Assembly (NCBI GenBank): GCA_029251505.1
Contig: JAQXDG010000089.1
Coordinates: 1-64,000 of the forward strand
DNA: 64,000 bases
Source: Glaciecola sp.
GTDB lineage: Bacteria; Pseudomonadota; Gammaproteobacteria; Enterobacterales; Alteromonadaceae
Direction of reading: 5' to 3'
This document shows positions 50,827-60,309 of this stretch, piece by piece; position 1 is the first letter of the stretch, and every line of letters starts with the position of its first letter. Both the position numbers and the translations under genes were made by a program. The notes under the pieces were generated by a model. The model had not been told where the DNA came from, did not search any database, and saw only the letters and a program-made list of their open reading frames with translations.

Positions 50827-51333
50827 ATGGCGACTGAAAATCAACCCAACATTGGTTTTATCGGGCTAGGAGCAAACCTAGGAGATCCTGTCGCCAGCAT
50901 TTCCAGCGCTCTATCTCATATTGCATTAATACCCAATCTGGAATTGTTGGCCTGTTCTTCATTTTATGATTCGGTGCCAATGGGCCCCAGTGAACAACCT
51001 AATTACACTAATGCGGTATGCAAAATTAGGACCTCTCTTGATGGGCTATCTCTGTTACATCAATTACAAAGCATTGAACAAAAGCATGGTCGGGTGCGTG
51101 ATGGTGAGCATTGGGGTCCTCGGATGTTAGATTTAGATTTACTGATACTCGGCCGTCAGACATACAATAACCAAGAATTAACATTGCCACATTATGGCAT
51201 GCGCCACCGCGAGTTTGTGCTGGTACCGTTGTTCGAACTACAACCAGATTTATTAATGCCAGATAATCACCCCATTGCAAAATGGGTCAGCGAATGTGAC
51301 GTCAGTCAATTGCGTCGCATTGCGCTAAATTAA
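50827..51333 (+). CDS. folK: 6-hydroxymethyl-7,8-dihydropterin pyrophosphokinase
   Basis: Folate-pathway kinase, 168 aa. It has FIGLGANLGDP at the N-terminus, SSFYDSVPMGPSEQPNYTNAV, and the GPRMLDLDLLILG metal-binding signature followed by LPHYGMRHREFVLVPL. Located six bases after pcnB and before panB. Confidence 0.96.
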   Translation: MATENQPNIGFIGLGANLGDPVASISSALSHIALIPNLELLACSSFYDSVPMGPSEQPNYTNAVCKIRTSLDGLSLLHQLQSIEQKHGRVRDGEHWGPRMLDLDLLILGRQTYNNQELTLPHYGMRHREFVLVPLFELQPDLLMPDNHPIAKWVSECDVSQLRRIALN

Positions 51334-51350
51334 CTTTGGGAATTTGAGTA

Positions 51351-52148
51351 ATGAAAAAGATGACCACTTCCGGTTTATTAGCCAAAAAACAAGCTGGAGA
51401 AAAAATTACTGCGCTTACGGCTTATGATGCGAGCTTTGCCAAGTTGTTTGATAGTAAAGGAATCGATGTTATTTTAATCGGTGATTCATTAGGCATGGTT
51501 CTCAAAGGTGAAAAAGACACATTAGCGGTCACTACTGCTGAAATTGCATACCACACTAAAGCGGTTGCTGCCGGTGTTGATAGAGCATTTGTCATTGCTG
51601 ACATGCCATTCATGTCCTATGGCTCCGAAACCGATGCAATGCATAATGCAGCAATCTTAATGGCAGCGGGTGCAAGTATGGTTAAAGTTGAAGGCGGCGA
51701 ATGGCTGTGTAGCACTATTACTAAATTAACCGAACGTGGCGTACCAGTATGTGCTCATTTAGGGTTAACCCCACAGTCTGTTCATGTGTTTGGTGGATTT
51801 AAAGTTCAAGGTCGACAACAAGCCCAAGCTGATAAACTATGTAGTGATGCACAACGCTTACAAGGTGCAGGGGCTCAATTATTAGTGCTAGAGTGTATTC
51901 CTCAAGCGTTAGCCAAACGCGTTTCTGAGTTACTTTCAATCCCTGTTATTGGCATCGGTGCAGGTCCAGATACGGATGGACAAATACTTGTGATGCACGA
52001 TATGTTAGGTGTAAGCGCTAACTACATGCCAAAATTTTCAAAAAATTATTTAGCACAAACGGGTGATCTACATACTGCTGTACAAGCGTATATTGATGAA
52101 GTTTCAGTAGGGACGTTTCCTGGTCCTGAACATTCATTTTCACAATAG
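51351..52148 (+). CDS. panB: 3-methyl-2-oxobutanoate hydroxymethyltransferase
   Basis: First committed enzyme of pantothenate synthesis. The 265 aa protein shows [63 protein letters not shown] and [20 protein letters not shown]. In an operon-like run folK-panB-panC. Confidence 0.97.
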   Translation: MKKMTTSGLLAKKQAGEKITALTAYDASFAKLFDSKGIDVILIGDSLGMVLKGEKDTLAVTTAEIAYHTKAVAAGVDRAFVIADMPFMSYGSETDAMHNAAILMAAGASMVKVEGGEWLCSTITKLTERGVPVCAHLGLTPQSVHVFGGFKVQGRQQAQADKLCSDAQRLQGAGAQLLVLECIPQALAKRVSELLSIPVIGIGAGPDTDGQILVMHDMLGVSANYMPKFSKNYLAQTGDLHTAVQAYIDEVSVGTFPGPEHSFSQ

Positions 52149-52172
52149 GATCTTCGCTAAGGAACATTTCAG

Positions 52173-53021
52173 ATGCACACCATTAGTACTATAGAAGCAT
52201 TGCGCGAAGTTCGTCGTGAATGGCAATTGGCTGGGAAGCGGATTGGTTTTGTCCCGACAATGGGTAACCTACACGCAGGACATTTATCGCTAGTAGCAGA
52301 AGCAAAGAAGCATGCAGATATCGTAGTGGTGTCGATTTTTGTCAACCCACTACAATTTGGGGCTGATGAAGATCTCGATAATTACCCTCGCACCTTAGAG
52401 CAAGACAGTGCTCAGCTTGCTGCGATGGGTGTGGATGTGCTTTTTACACCCACAGTTAAAGCAATTTATCCACGTGGTTTAGAACAACAAACATTTGTTG
52501 AAGTACCAGGGATCTCTTATATGATTTGTGGGGCTAGTCGACCAGGGCATTTTCGAGGGGTCGCGACCATAGTCAGTAAGCTGTTTAATATGGTGCAGCC
52601 AAATAGCGCTTTTTTTGGTGAAAAAGATTACCAGCAGCTCCAAGTTATTAAAGCGATGGTGACGGATTTATCGATGAATTTATCGATCCATGGGATCCCG
52701 ACGATGCGCCATGATGATGGTTTAGCAATGAGTTCGCGCAATGGTTATTTAACCAAGCAGGAGCGATCACTAGCTCCTCTGGTATATATCGCTATCTCAA
52801 GGATTAAAGCCGAAATTGAACTGGGTCGACGGGATTTTATGCAAATGATTGAGCAAGAAAACGCCATGCTTGCTGTAGCCGGTTTTAAGCCTGATTATAT
52901 AGAGATCCGAGATGCGTTTACGTTACAACCTGCATCATTTGAAGCCAAAGAACTGGTTGTATTGATTGCAGCGTTTTTAGGTAAAACACGTCTTATAGAT
53001 AATATTCAGATTACACTGTAA
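52173..53021 (+). CDS. panC: Pantoate-beta-alanine ligase (pantothenate synthetase)
   Basis: Joins pantoate and beta-alanine. The 282 aa protein has [15 protein letters not shown] (HIGH-like), [29 protein letters not shown], and MSSRNGYL (KMSKS-like). Start preceded by AAGGA. Its 3' end overlaps the convergent panP gene by 11 bases. Confidence 0.97.
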   Translation: MHTISTIEALREVRREWQLAGKRIGFVPTMGNLHAGHLSLVAEAKKHADIVVVSIFVNPLQFGADEDLDNYPRTLEQDSAQLAAMGVDVLFTPTVKAIYPRGLEQQTFVEVPGISYMICGASRPGHFRGVATIVSKLFNMVQPNSAFFGEKDYQQLQVIKAMVTDLSMNLSIHGIPTMRHDDGLAMSSRNGYLTKQERSLAPLVYIAISRIKAEIELGRRDFMQMIEQENAMLAVAGFKPDYIEIRDAFTLQPASFEAKELVVLIAAFLGKTRLIDNIQITL

Positions 53022-54627
53022 GACATTCTTGAGCTTGCAGTAGCTCAGTACAAAGAGGGTGAGCTTGAGCGATCTCAGCTTGCTCCTCTAAAATTGCCGC
53101 TAAGTGCGCCACCGTAGTCAGCGGATTAGCTATCACCACCCTAAATACGGTCAAACATTGATTGTCATAACGATTAATACTTAATCGAGTACGTGACACA
53201 AATGATTTGCCTGCCTCACGCTGTTGTTTTTGTATCGCTTTAGTTAGCTTGTCTAGTTGCTCATTAATCGCTTCAGAGTCCCCTGAGTGCGCTTGAATAG
53301 CTGCAGGGTTATAACGATAGGTCAACAATGAAAGCGTAGGTGCGGTAATGAGTTCAAAATCTGGATGCGCGGTGATCATGTCGGCAAATACTTTTGCTTT
53401 ATCAATACTTTGATCAATAAGTAATTCATAACCCGATTTACCCAAAACGTGCAATGATGAATAAACCATCATCGCCATTCCATTACGCGAGCCTTCAAGC
53501 GTAGTCGAACCTAAATCTTTTGAGCCTTTGCGCAGAATATACTGAGCATGATGTCGAACTGCACTTGATATGGCTGGATCTTTAAATAAGGTCATGCCAG
53601 CCCCCATCGGCACGTACATTTGTTTATGAGCATCAAGGGTCACTGAATCCGCACGTTCAATGCCTTTAAGTAAACCTCGGTGCGTCTCTGAAAATAATGT
53701 CGCCCCACCCCATGCTGCATCAACATGGAACCAACATCCTAATTCTTGTGCCACATCAGCAAGTGCATCAAGTGGATCAATATGTCCTGTTTCAGTCGTT
53801 CCTGCTACACCGACAATCGCTAATAAGTCATTGCCTTGCGCTTGATAGGCTTTACCTAACGCCAGCACCTCTGCAGGATTAAGCGTATGGGAGTCTAGTG
53901 ACGCATGGAGCATGTTATTGCGCCCAATACCCAGCAGATCAACGGCTTTGCCTAATGAATAATGTCCTCGTTTAGAGCTAATCAAACCTAAATTATTAAT
54001 ACCGTAGGCTTGATAAGCCCCAGCAAGACCTGCATGTGAAACCCCTTTGAAACCAGGTTTGGCTGCTAATTTAGCATTGCGTGCCACCCATAACGCAGTA
54101 ACATTGGCAACGGTACCGCCAGAACAAAATGCACCTAAAGAATGCTGAGCTGAATGCAGATGCTGGGAATAAAAAGCATCATCTTGTTGAAAGACCAAAT
54201 TATGCATCATCCCCAAGACTTGTCGCTCTAAAGGGGTAAATGCTTTGGATGTTTCAATCTTCACCAGGTTTTGGTTTAACCCCACCAATAATTTTGCCAA
54301 GGATAGATGAAAATACGGTAAAGCCGATGTCATATGACCGATAAAGGTTGGTGCATAAGTATTGACTGAATTCGCAACAAGCTTAGTGAGTAAGTGCTCA
54401 GCATGTGTAGAAACGAATTCAGGCTGTAAGGGTAAGTGTGGATCGTTAAAATCCTGTTCAATCTCTTCTAGAGAAGTTTGCTTAGCAACCACATGGCGTG
54501 ACAAAAAGTCAGACAAATTATCTGATAAATGTTGTTCGATTCGACTAAGAGTTGAGTCATGGTGTTCCGGCATCGTAAATACCCGGAAAAGATGCTCTAA
54601 ACTCGCTTCAGCGTTACTCACCTGCAT
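53011..54627 (-). CDS. panP: PLP-dependent aspartate 1-decarboxylase PanP
   Basis: Group II PLP decarboxylase, 538 aa, related to glutamate decarboxylase. The Schiff-base lysine is in [15 protein letters not shown] near residue 330, with [17 protein letters not shown] and [11 protein letters not shown] upstream. The length, sequence pattern and position next to panBC fit PanP of Vibrio/Shewanella, which makes beta-alanine in organisms without PanD. It therefore probably supplies PanC. A glutamate or diaminobutyrate decarboxylase is the alternative, made less likely by context. Confidence 0.87.
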   Translation of the reverse strand: MQVSNAEASLEHLFRVFTMPEHHDSTLSRIEQHLSDNLSDFLSRHVVAKQTSLEEIEQDFNDPHLPLQPEFVSTHAEHLLTKLVANSVNTYAPTFIGHMTSALPYFHLSLAKLLVGLNQNLVKIETSKAFTPLERQVLGMMHNLVFQQDDAFYSQHLHSAQHSLGAFCSGGTVANVTALWVARNAKLAAKPGFKGVSHAGLAGAYQAYGINNLGLISSKRGHYSLGKAVDLLGIGRNNMLHASLDSHTLNPAEVLALGKAYQAQGNDLLAIVGVAGTTETGHIDPLDALADVAQELGCWFHVDAAWGGATLFSETHRGLLKGIERADSVTLDAHKQMYVPMGAGMTLFKDPAISSAVRHHAQYILRKGSKDLGSTTLEGSRNGMAMMVYSSLHVLGKSGYELLIDQSIDKAKVFADMITAHPDFELITAPTLSLLTYRYNPAAIQAHSGDSEAINEQLDKLTKAIQKQQREAGKSFVSRTRLSINRYDNQCLTVFRVVIANPLTTVAHLAAILEEQAEIAQAHPLCTELLQAQECLTV

Positions 54628-54877
54628 ACCTCAAAATTATTTAATTGCCCGTCCATGCAGACATGCTAATGCGATTGTATCCATACATTTTAGACAGCGA
54701 ACTATATAGGTCTAGAATTGGTTCGTCTATCATTTTTGCCCTAATTGCGACCATTTGTCTGGTTATCTGGCAAGTTTTAATAACTCTGCTATGTTTTAAG
54801 AGTAAGCCATATTCATTCAAATACATATTTTTTATTCCTAAAGCATGGATGCGACGGGTTAGATTTAGGTCCACATT

Positions 54878-55618
54878 ATGCTCATCAATGAACTCAGTAC
54901 TTCGTCTTCAGATACCTTTTCGATGCAATCTATCATTCCTTTTTTTCAATCCATCATAGATTTACATGATTTTGGTGTGGTTCGCTATGAATGTTTAGCT
55001 CGGCTAATTGACCAAAGTGCGACCACTTACAAACCTGAAAATTTTATGCAGTTTATTGAACGTGAAGCATACAATTCACAATTGACTGATCATATGTTGA
55101 TGCAATGTGTGCATGCTTTTGAATATCAAAATATGCCATGGAATATTAATATAACAGCTGGCGAATGCCAGGATTTACACTTGCTTCATTATCTGCGCAG
55201 TGCACTAGATTATGTACCATGCTTTGGCCATATCGGTTTAGAATTATCTCACTTAGATGCGCTTTGCGTGCTTGGTGATTTACCGCAATTCATTGCTCAA
55301 TGTCGGGAGTGAAATGTGGGAATTTTTGTCGATAACATCACCGATGTGTCGGGCGCTGCTCAGGATATATTTGCGTTAGATTTTGCTGGCTTCAAACTAT
55401 CTGAACAGGTCATTGCCACAGCCAACATGGATCCTACCACACTAACTTGTTTGCAATCACTCATCAGCCAAGCTCATGCCAATAACCAAATGGTCGTTGC
55501 AGAATATGTTGAACATGACACCACGTTGCCGTTATTGCGTGAATTAGGGATCCGTTACGCGCAAGGGTATTTATTAGGAAAGCCTAAACAGACATTAGCG
55601 GCTTTATCTAGTCACTAG
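54878..55618 (+). pseudogene. EAL-domain gene split by an in-frame TGA
   Basis: Two adjacent ORFs in the same frame (54878-55312, 144 aa; 55316-55618, 100 aa) together make one EAL-type domain. The first half has YECLARLI where active enzymes have ExLxR, NINITAG and GLELSHLDAL. The second has FVDN at the position of the DDFG-type motif and AEYVEHDTTLPLLRELGIRYAQGYLLGKP at the C-terminus. TGA at 55310-55312 is the only interruption. Several catalytic residues already differ, so the ancestor was probably a non-catalytic EAL protein. GGGAG six bases before the GTG at 55316 could allow reinitiation and a two-chain protein. The 250 bases before this gene contain only weak, unsupported ORFs. Confidence 0.75.
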
Positions 55619-56272
55619 GCGATAACAGTCTTGGCCGCTGGCTTGATATTTTTTTTCAAACATCGTGAGGGGCTGAGGATCATTCACTACTGAAATCTCT
55701 GATTCACGCTTAAGTTTTGTAAGTACAAACTGACATTCTTGCAGGTATAACAACCAATTACTTCGCACTTCAAGTTGTCCACCTAGTTGATGTAAGTCCA
55801 AAAATGATGCAGAACCATGCCAGCGCTTTTGGACTTGAGTCTTTTTCGGATAAGGATTAGGGTAGAGTAAAAAATGTCGACTTAATTGCATGCCTGCCTG
55901 CACCGCTAAACGCCAAAAATCAATGACATCCGCTCGCAAAATCAAATAATTATCCGTCTTATTATCAACATCTTGCGAGTAATGTAAGTGCTTACCAACT
56001 CTAATATCTGACTTATCTATCCCGATAATCCGGGCATCAGAAAAACGCTGAGCAAGCTGCTGAGTGCTTAATCCTACCCCGCAGCACGAATCAAAGATGA
56101 TATCCCCATCAAAAGCGCCTAACCACTCATTCATTTTATCAAATGCATTTTGGGTATGTGCCTTTATTGGTTTAAGGTTTGTAGTATGTAAGTACTTATC
56201 AACTAACCCATCAAGGGCATCATTAATCCCATCTTGATTCGTTTCTACTGTACGTGAATTGCCACTACTCAT
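55604..56272 (-). CDS. TrmB-like SAM-dependent methyltransferase
   Basis: A 222 aa methyltransferase with the SAM loop DSCCGVGLSTQQLAQRF, IGIDKSDIR, and the TrmB-type segment LLYPNPYPKKTQVQKRWHGSA (canonical TrmB has a similar P-D/N-P-W/Y-PKK motif). It looks like a divergent tRNA guanine-N7 methyltransferase paralogue; the normal trmB is not in this window. Its start overlaps the yadH-type stop by one base, so it is cotranscribed with the ABC exporter genes. Substrate unknown. Confidence 0.78.
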   Translation of the reverse strand: MSSGNSRTVETNQDGINDALDGLVDKYLHTTNLKPIKAHTQNAFDKMNEWLGAFDGDIIFDSCCGVGLSTQQLAQRFSDARIIGIDKSDIRVGKHLHYSQDVDNKTDNYLILRADVIDFWRLAVQAGMQLSRHFLLYPNPYPKKTQVQKRWHGSASFLDLHQLGGQLEVRSNWLLYLQECQFVLTKLKRESEISVVNDPQPLTMFEKKYQASGQDCYRLVTR

Positions 56273-57042
56273 TAGCTGCGGATCCCATGGCCTTTGTTTA
56301 GCAGATAATACGCAACACTAAATAACACGATGTTAAACCCAATCAATAAGACAATTGAGTAGCCATAATGGATATCACTCACCCCTAAAAAACCATAGCG
56401 AAAACCATTTACCATATACACAATAGGGTTGGCTTTACTGACCCATTGCCAAAATTCAGGTAACAAGCTTAATGAATAAAATACCCCCCCTAGGTAAGTC
56501 AAAGGCGTTAAGACAAAGGTAGGAATAACTGAGATATCGTCAAAAGTTTTAGCAAATATGCCATTAATCAACCCCGCAGTAGCAAACAACGTCGCCGTTA
56601 ATAATAAGGTAAGAATCAAAATCAACATATTATGCACTTGGACATCTACAAAAAACATCGATACCGTGGTGACAATGACACCGATAATTAATGCGCGTGC
56701 GACACCGCCCCCGACAAAGCCAGCAATAATGACCCATGTAGGCACAGGAGATACGATCAATTCTTCAATATTGCGTTGAAATTTGGCACTGAAAAATGAC
56801 GATGACACATTGGAATAGGCATTCGTGATGATAGACATCATAATCAAGCCTGGGACGATAAATTCCATATAGGTAAAGCCGCCCATATCACCAATGCGCT
56901 TACCGATTAAGTTGCCAAAAATCACGAAGTATAATGACATCGTAATCGCAGGTGGCACCAAGGTCTGGATCCAAATTCGTAAAAAACGTGTGCATTCTTT
57001 AATCCAAATCGTTTTTAAGCCGGTGAAGACTGGATTACTCAT
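56272..57042 (-). CDS. yadH: ABC-2 type permease (YadH type)
   Basis: Inner-membrane permease of 256 aa with six hydrophobic helices, nearly collinear with E. coli YadH. Marks: RIWIQTLVPPAITMSLYFVIFG, FIVPGLIMMSIITNAYSNV, FNAKFQRNIEELIVSPVP-like loop, FAKTFDDISVIPTFVLTPLTYLGGVFYSL and NPIVYMVNGFRYGFLG. The pair YadGH is a presumed exporter of unknown substrate. Start overlaps the ATPase gene by four bases. Confidence 0.92.
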   Translation of the reverse strand: MSNPVFTGLKTIWIKECTRFLRIWIQTLVPPAITMSLYFVIFGNLIGKRIGDMGGFTYMEFIVPGLIMMSIITNAYSNVSSSFFSAKFQRNIEELIVSPVPTWVIIAGFVGGGVARALIIGVIVTTVSMFFVDVQVHNMLILILTLLLTATLFATAGLINGIFAKTFDDISVIPTFVLTPLTYLGGVFYSLSLLPEFWQWVSKANPIVYMVNGFRYGFLGVSDIHYGYSIVLLIGFNIVLFSVAYYLLNKGHGIRS

Positions 57043-57974
57043 GACGCTGCTCCTTGTTTGGCTGACTCACGCCCTGATTCAACTAACTTAACAAATAACT
57101 CTTCAAGACGGTTTGCCTTGTTACGCATCGACATCACCTGAACACCTTGTTCCGTCAATTGAGTGAATACATGATTAAGACCTTCTTCCTTCGCCACTTC
57201 CACTTCGATCTCGTTATCTTGGAACGTGTATTTGACATCCGTCAGGACAATTTCTGTTTTGTCTGTTTGCACATCTAATACAAATGTTTCGATATTTAGT
57301 TTGGATAATAATGCTTTGATTGAAGTATTTTCAACAATGATACCTTTATCAATAATAGCAATATTGCGACACAGCATTTCCGCTTCTTCCAAATAGTGGG
57401 TGGTCAAGATGATCGTTACACCCGCTGCGTTGATTTCTTGTAAAAACACCCACATACTGCGACGGATTTCGATATCTACGCCAGCCGTTGGTTCATCTAA
57501 TATCAATAACTTAGGTTCATGCATGAGTGCGCGAGCAATCATGAGACGGCGTTTCATACCACCTGACAAAGTACGAGCTGGCGCGTTGCGCTTTTCCCAT
57601 AAGTCTAGCTGCGTAAGGTATTTTTGTGCGCGCTCTTTAGCAACTTTGCGTGGCACACCATAGTAACCAGCCTGATTGACGACGATTTGCAGTACCGTTT
57701 CAAACTGATTAAAGTTAAATTCTTGTGGGACTAAACCGATACACGCTTTTGCTTGGGTGAGCTGCGTATCCAGATCATAACCAAATACCGACACGCTACC
57801 TTGAGTTTTGTTTACCAAAGAGCTGATAATACCAATCGTCGTTGACTTGCCTGCGCCATTAGGCCCTAACAAGGCAAAAAAATCACCTTGTTGTACTTCA
57901 AGTTCAATACCTTTTAGAGCTTGTACGCCACCTTGATAGGTTTTGGTTAATCCAGAAATCGCTAATGCCGGCAT
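57039..57974 (-). CDS. yadG: ABC exporter ATP-binding protein (YadG type)
   Basis: ATPase of 311 aa, very close to E. coli YadG. Walker A GPNGAGKST near residue 39, Q-loop VPQEFNFN, signature LSGGMKRRLMIARAL, Walker B LLILDEPTAGVD, and TTHYLEEAE. The C-terminal extension ends in NKANRLEELFVKLVE. First gene of yadG-yadH-trmB-like. Confidence 0.94.
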   Translation of the reverse strand: MPALAISGLTKTYQGGVQALKGIELEVQQGDFFALLGPNGAGKSTTIGIISSLVNKTQGSVSVFGYDLDTQLTQAKACIGLVPQEFNFNQFETVLQIVVNQAGYYGVPRKVAKERAQKYLTQLDLWEKRNAPARTLSGGMKRRLMIARALMHEPKLLILDEPTAGVDIEIRRSMWVFLQEINAAGVTIILTTHYLEEAEMLCRNIAIIDKGIIVENTSIKALLSKLNIETFVLDVQTDKTEIVLTDVKYTFQDNEIEVEVAKEEGLNHVFTQLTEQGVQVMSMRNKANRLEELFVKLVESGRESAKQGAAS

Positions 57975-58057
57975 GGGAATGAGAACCTATTGCTAAATAT
58001 AAAAGTCGGGGCGTATTTTACCAAGGATAGAGAAGTTGTGGGTAATTATTTGCACAT

Positions 58058-58094
58058 AAAAAAACCCCAAAGATAATCACGCGCCTTTGGGGTT
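58058..58094 (-). terminator. Rho-independent terminator after nhaD
   Basis: On the minus strand AACCCCAAAG and CTTTGGGGTT form a perfect 10-bp stem with a 12-base loop, followed by a run of T residues, about 55 bases after the nhaD stop. Confidence 0.9.
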
Positions 58095-58146
58095 AATATT
58101 TTCTCTGACACAGCGCTCTAAATCGAGCTCAATAGCGCCTTAGTCA

Positions 58147-59547
58147 TTAGTTAATCATTAAATGCACAGCAATACTGGCCGCATAGCCTAAACCGATTGC
58201 CCATGACCATTTTAAATGAGCAAAGAACGTATAATACCCACGCGCTTGTCCCATTAAAGCGACACCAGCAGCAGAACCAATGGATAATAAACTACCGCCA
58301 ACACCAGCGGTTAAAGTCACCAATAACCATTGGGTCGTATCCATGTCAGGGTTCATCGTCAATACTGCAAACATGACTGGGATGTTATCAACAATCGCAG
58401 ATAAAATGCCGACTAGTATGTTTGCACCTGTATTGCCTAACTCGCCATACATTAGTTGAGATACCATCCCCAAATAGCCCATAAAACCTAAACCACCAAC
58501 GGCTAAAATAACACCATAAAAGAAAAATAACGTGTCCCACTCGGCTTGTGCTACTTTCTTAAAGATATCATATTTAGGCTGTTCTGCATCACCTGGTGTA
58601 GAGTAATCCACGACAGTTTCTCTGCTATCGACTTTCTTAAGGTAGAACGCGTAAAATTTCAAATACGCTAAACCGGTCATCATACCGAATACCGGCGGTA
58701 AATGTAAAAAGCTGTGGAAGCCCACGGCTGTTACAATCGTTAGTAAAAATAAACCAACAATGATTAAGCCGCCATGTTTAATTACACTACCATTCACTGC
58801 CTCCAGTGGAGCGGGATTGCCTCTCGTCACGGCAAACGACATGATGGTAGCAGGAATTATAAAGTTAACCACTGCAGGAATAAACAACGCAAAGAACTCA
58901 CTAAATTCAAGGATGCCTTTTTGCCAAACCATCAATGTTGTGATATCACCAAAGGGGCTAAATGCGCCACCAGCATTGGCACCCACAACAATATTAACAC
59001 ACCCGATTGCAATAAAATCAGGACGACCTTGGCCAACAGCCATAATCACTGCACACATCACTAACGCGGTCGTTAGGTTATCCGCAATCGGTGAGATGAA
59101 AAACGCTAAAATACCGGTTAACCAGAATAGTGCTTTATAACTATAGCCTTTGGCAACGAGTCGATTACGTAGCTCATCAAAAACACCACGTTCTAGCATG
59201 GCGTTAATATAAGTCATCGCCACTAATAAGAAGAAAAATAACTCCGCGTATTCAAGGAAATTATGGCGAATGCCGTGTTCAACTAAATGCGCCTTATCCA
59301 TACTCCCATATGAAATAGCAATAATGACCCAGATCAAACCCGCTGCGAGCAATACTGGTTTTGATTTGGCTAAATGGAGTTGTTCTTCTAAAATAACTAA
59401 GACATACGCAATGACGAAAACCGCGATAGCTAGAAAACCAGCACTTGAGTGAGTTAAATCGATTAAATCAGAAGCCGCGTCACTAGCCAGCGCAACTGGC
59501 GAAACAAACGCAAATAAACCGACTAATAATGATAATAAAAATGGCAT
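58147..59547 (-). CDS. nhaD: Na+/H+ antiporter NhaD
   Basis: Sodium/proton antiporter of the inner membrane, 466 aa with about twelve hydrophobic segments and an N-terminal signal-like helix. Family marks are FISPIADNLTTALVMCAV, GANAGGAFSPFGDITTLMVW and LSAIVDNIPVMFAVL, the last supplying transport-site Asp and Asn. NhaD is common in marine Vibrio and Alteromonas-type bacteria. It is divergent from an unknown gene at 59798; an inverted repeat GTAATC-N8-GATTAC at 59620-59639 in the 250-base gap could be an operator. Confidence 0.95.
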   Translation of the reverse strand: MPFLLSLLVGLFAFVSPVALASDAASDLIDLTHSSAGFLAIAVFVIAYVLVILEEQLHLAKSKPVLLAAGLIWVIIAISYGSMDKAHLVEHGIRHNFLEYAELFFFLLVAMTYINAMLERGVFDELRNRLVAKGYSYKALFWLTGILAFFISPIADNLTTALVMCAVIMAVGQGRPDFIAIGCVNIVVGANAGGAFSPFGDITTLMVWQKGILEFSEFFALFIPAVVNFIIPATIMSFAVTRGNPAPLEAVNGSVIKHGGLIIVGLFLLTIVTAVGFHSFLHLPPVFGMMTGLAYLKFYAFYLKKVDSRETVVDYSTPGDAEQPKYDIFKKVAQAEWDTLFFFYGVILAVGGLGFMGYLGMVSQLMYGELGNTGANILVGILSAIVDNIPVMFAVLTMNPDMDTTQWLLVTLTAGVGGSLLSIGSAAGVALMGQARGYYTFFAHLKWSWAIGLGYAASIAVHLMIN

Positions 59548-59619
59548 AATAGTCCTTTAAAGAAATGAATTGGGTTATAGGTTACGGTATTGGACGCTTG
59601 TAGATATTAGACTTTAAGC

Positions 59620-59639
59620 GTAATCGGCAGCAAGATTAC
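59620..59639. repeat. Inverted repeat GTAATC-N8-GATTAC upstream of nhaD
   Basis: Perfect 6-bp half-sites separated by eight bases, in the divergent gap between nhaD and the unknown gene. The spacing fits a dimeric regulator site. No matching regulator gene is nearby. Confidence 0.35.
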
Positions 59640-59797
59640 ACAATTTTGATGTGTATGTATAACTATTCACACTGTTTATATCGGCTGTAGCGATCATTTC
59701 ATAAACTAATGTTTAAAATTAACAAATCCGATAGGTGTAAATACTTTGCACTTAATGTTAAATTAACGTAAACGCATAATATTAAAGAGGATTAATT

Positions 59798-60256
59798 ATG
59801 CATAACGATAAATTTGTCGATCCACGATTGCAAGAAAAAGAAGCCTTATTTCAGCATCTACATATGGTGAGTTTTGATGTGATTATGCATATTAATGCCA
59901 TCCAAGAAATCGTTCAAGCAACCTCAAAAGATATCGCGGCTTCGAATGAGCATTATATTGAATTGGTAAGGAGTTTTAAGATCACCTTAACCATGTGCTC
60001 AGAATTAGAGCCCGAAATAATGACATTGATTGGGGCAACGAAACGCGTATTGAGCGATGATAGTTCGCACGCCTTTGCGACTCAGGCACAAATATGTGCC
60101 GCGGCTGTAAATTGCCTTAATCACTGGCGAATATTAAAGCACATACCTGAAGATCTGTTACAGATAGATGAAGTAAGTGCCACATTAAAGCAGCGCTTTA
60201 CCGAGCATTTAGCCATGTGGGATGGGTATTTTACCATACATAAAACTAATCATTAA
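59798..60256 (+). CDS. Uncharacterised cytoplasmic helical protein
   Basis: Not recognised. The 152 aa product has no signal peptide or membrane segment and reads as mostly helical, with scattered His and Cys (FQHLHMVSFDVIMHI, LTMCSELEPEIM, QICAAAVNCLNHW). AGAGGATTAATT before the ATG supports the start. It diverges from nhaD and converges on the CNNM/CBS gene. Confidence 0.7.
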   Translation: MHNDKFVDPRLQEKEALFQHLHMVSFDVIMHINAIQEIVQATSKDIAASNEHYIELVRSFKITLTMCSELEPEIMTLIGATKRVLSDDSSHAFATQAQICAAAVNCLNHWRILKHIPEDLLQIDEVSATLKQRFTEHLAMWDGYFTIHKTNH

Positions 60257-60309
60257 CAGCACTAAATTACTTGGGCGCTTTCGTAATTCTAGCATCCTGC
60301 ATAACAAAT

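Noticed and set aside
54645-54959. ORF of 104 aa with a hydrophobic helix upstream of the EAL gene
   Set aside because: Different frame from the EAL gene, no ribosome binding site or family match, and an overlapping ORF on the other strand. A frameshifted membrane N-terminus for the EAL protein is conceivable but not supported.
55310-55312. Programmed TGA readthrough or selenocysteine in the EAL gene
   Set aside because: No SECIS-like hairpin is evident right after the TGA and EAL proteins are not known selenoproteins; mutation or reinitiation is simpler.
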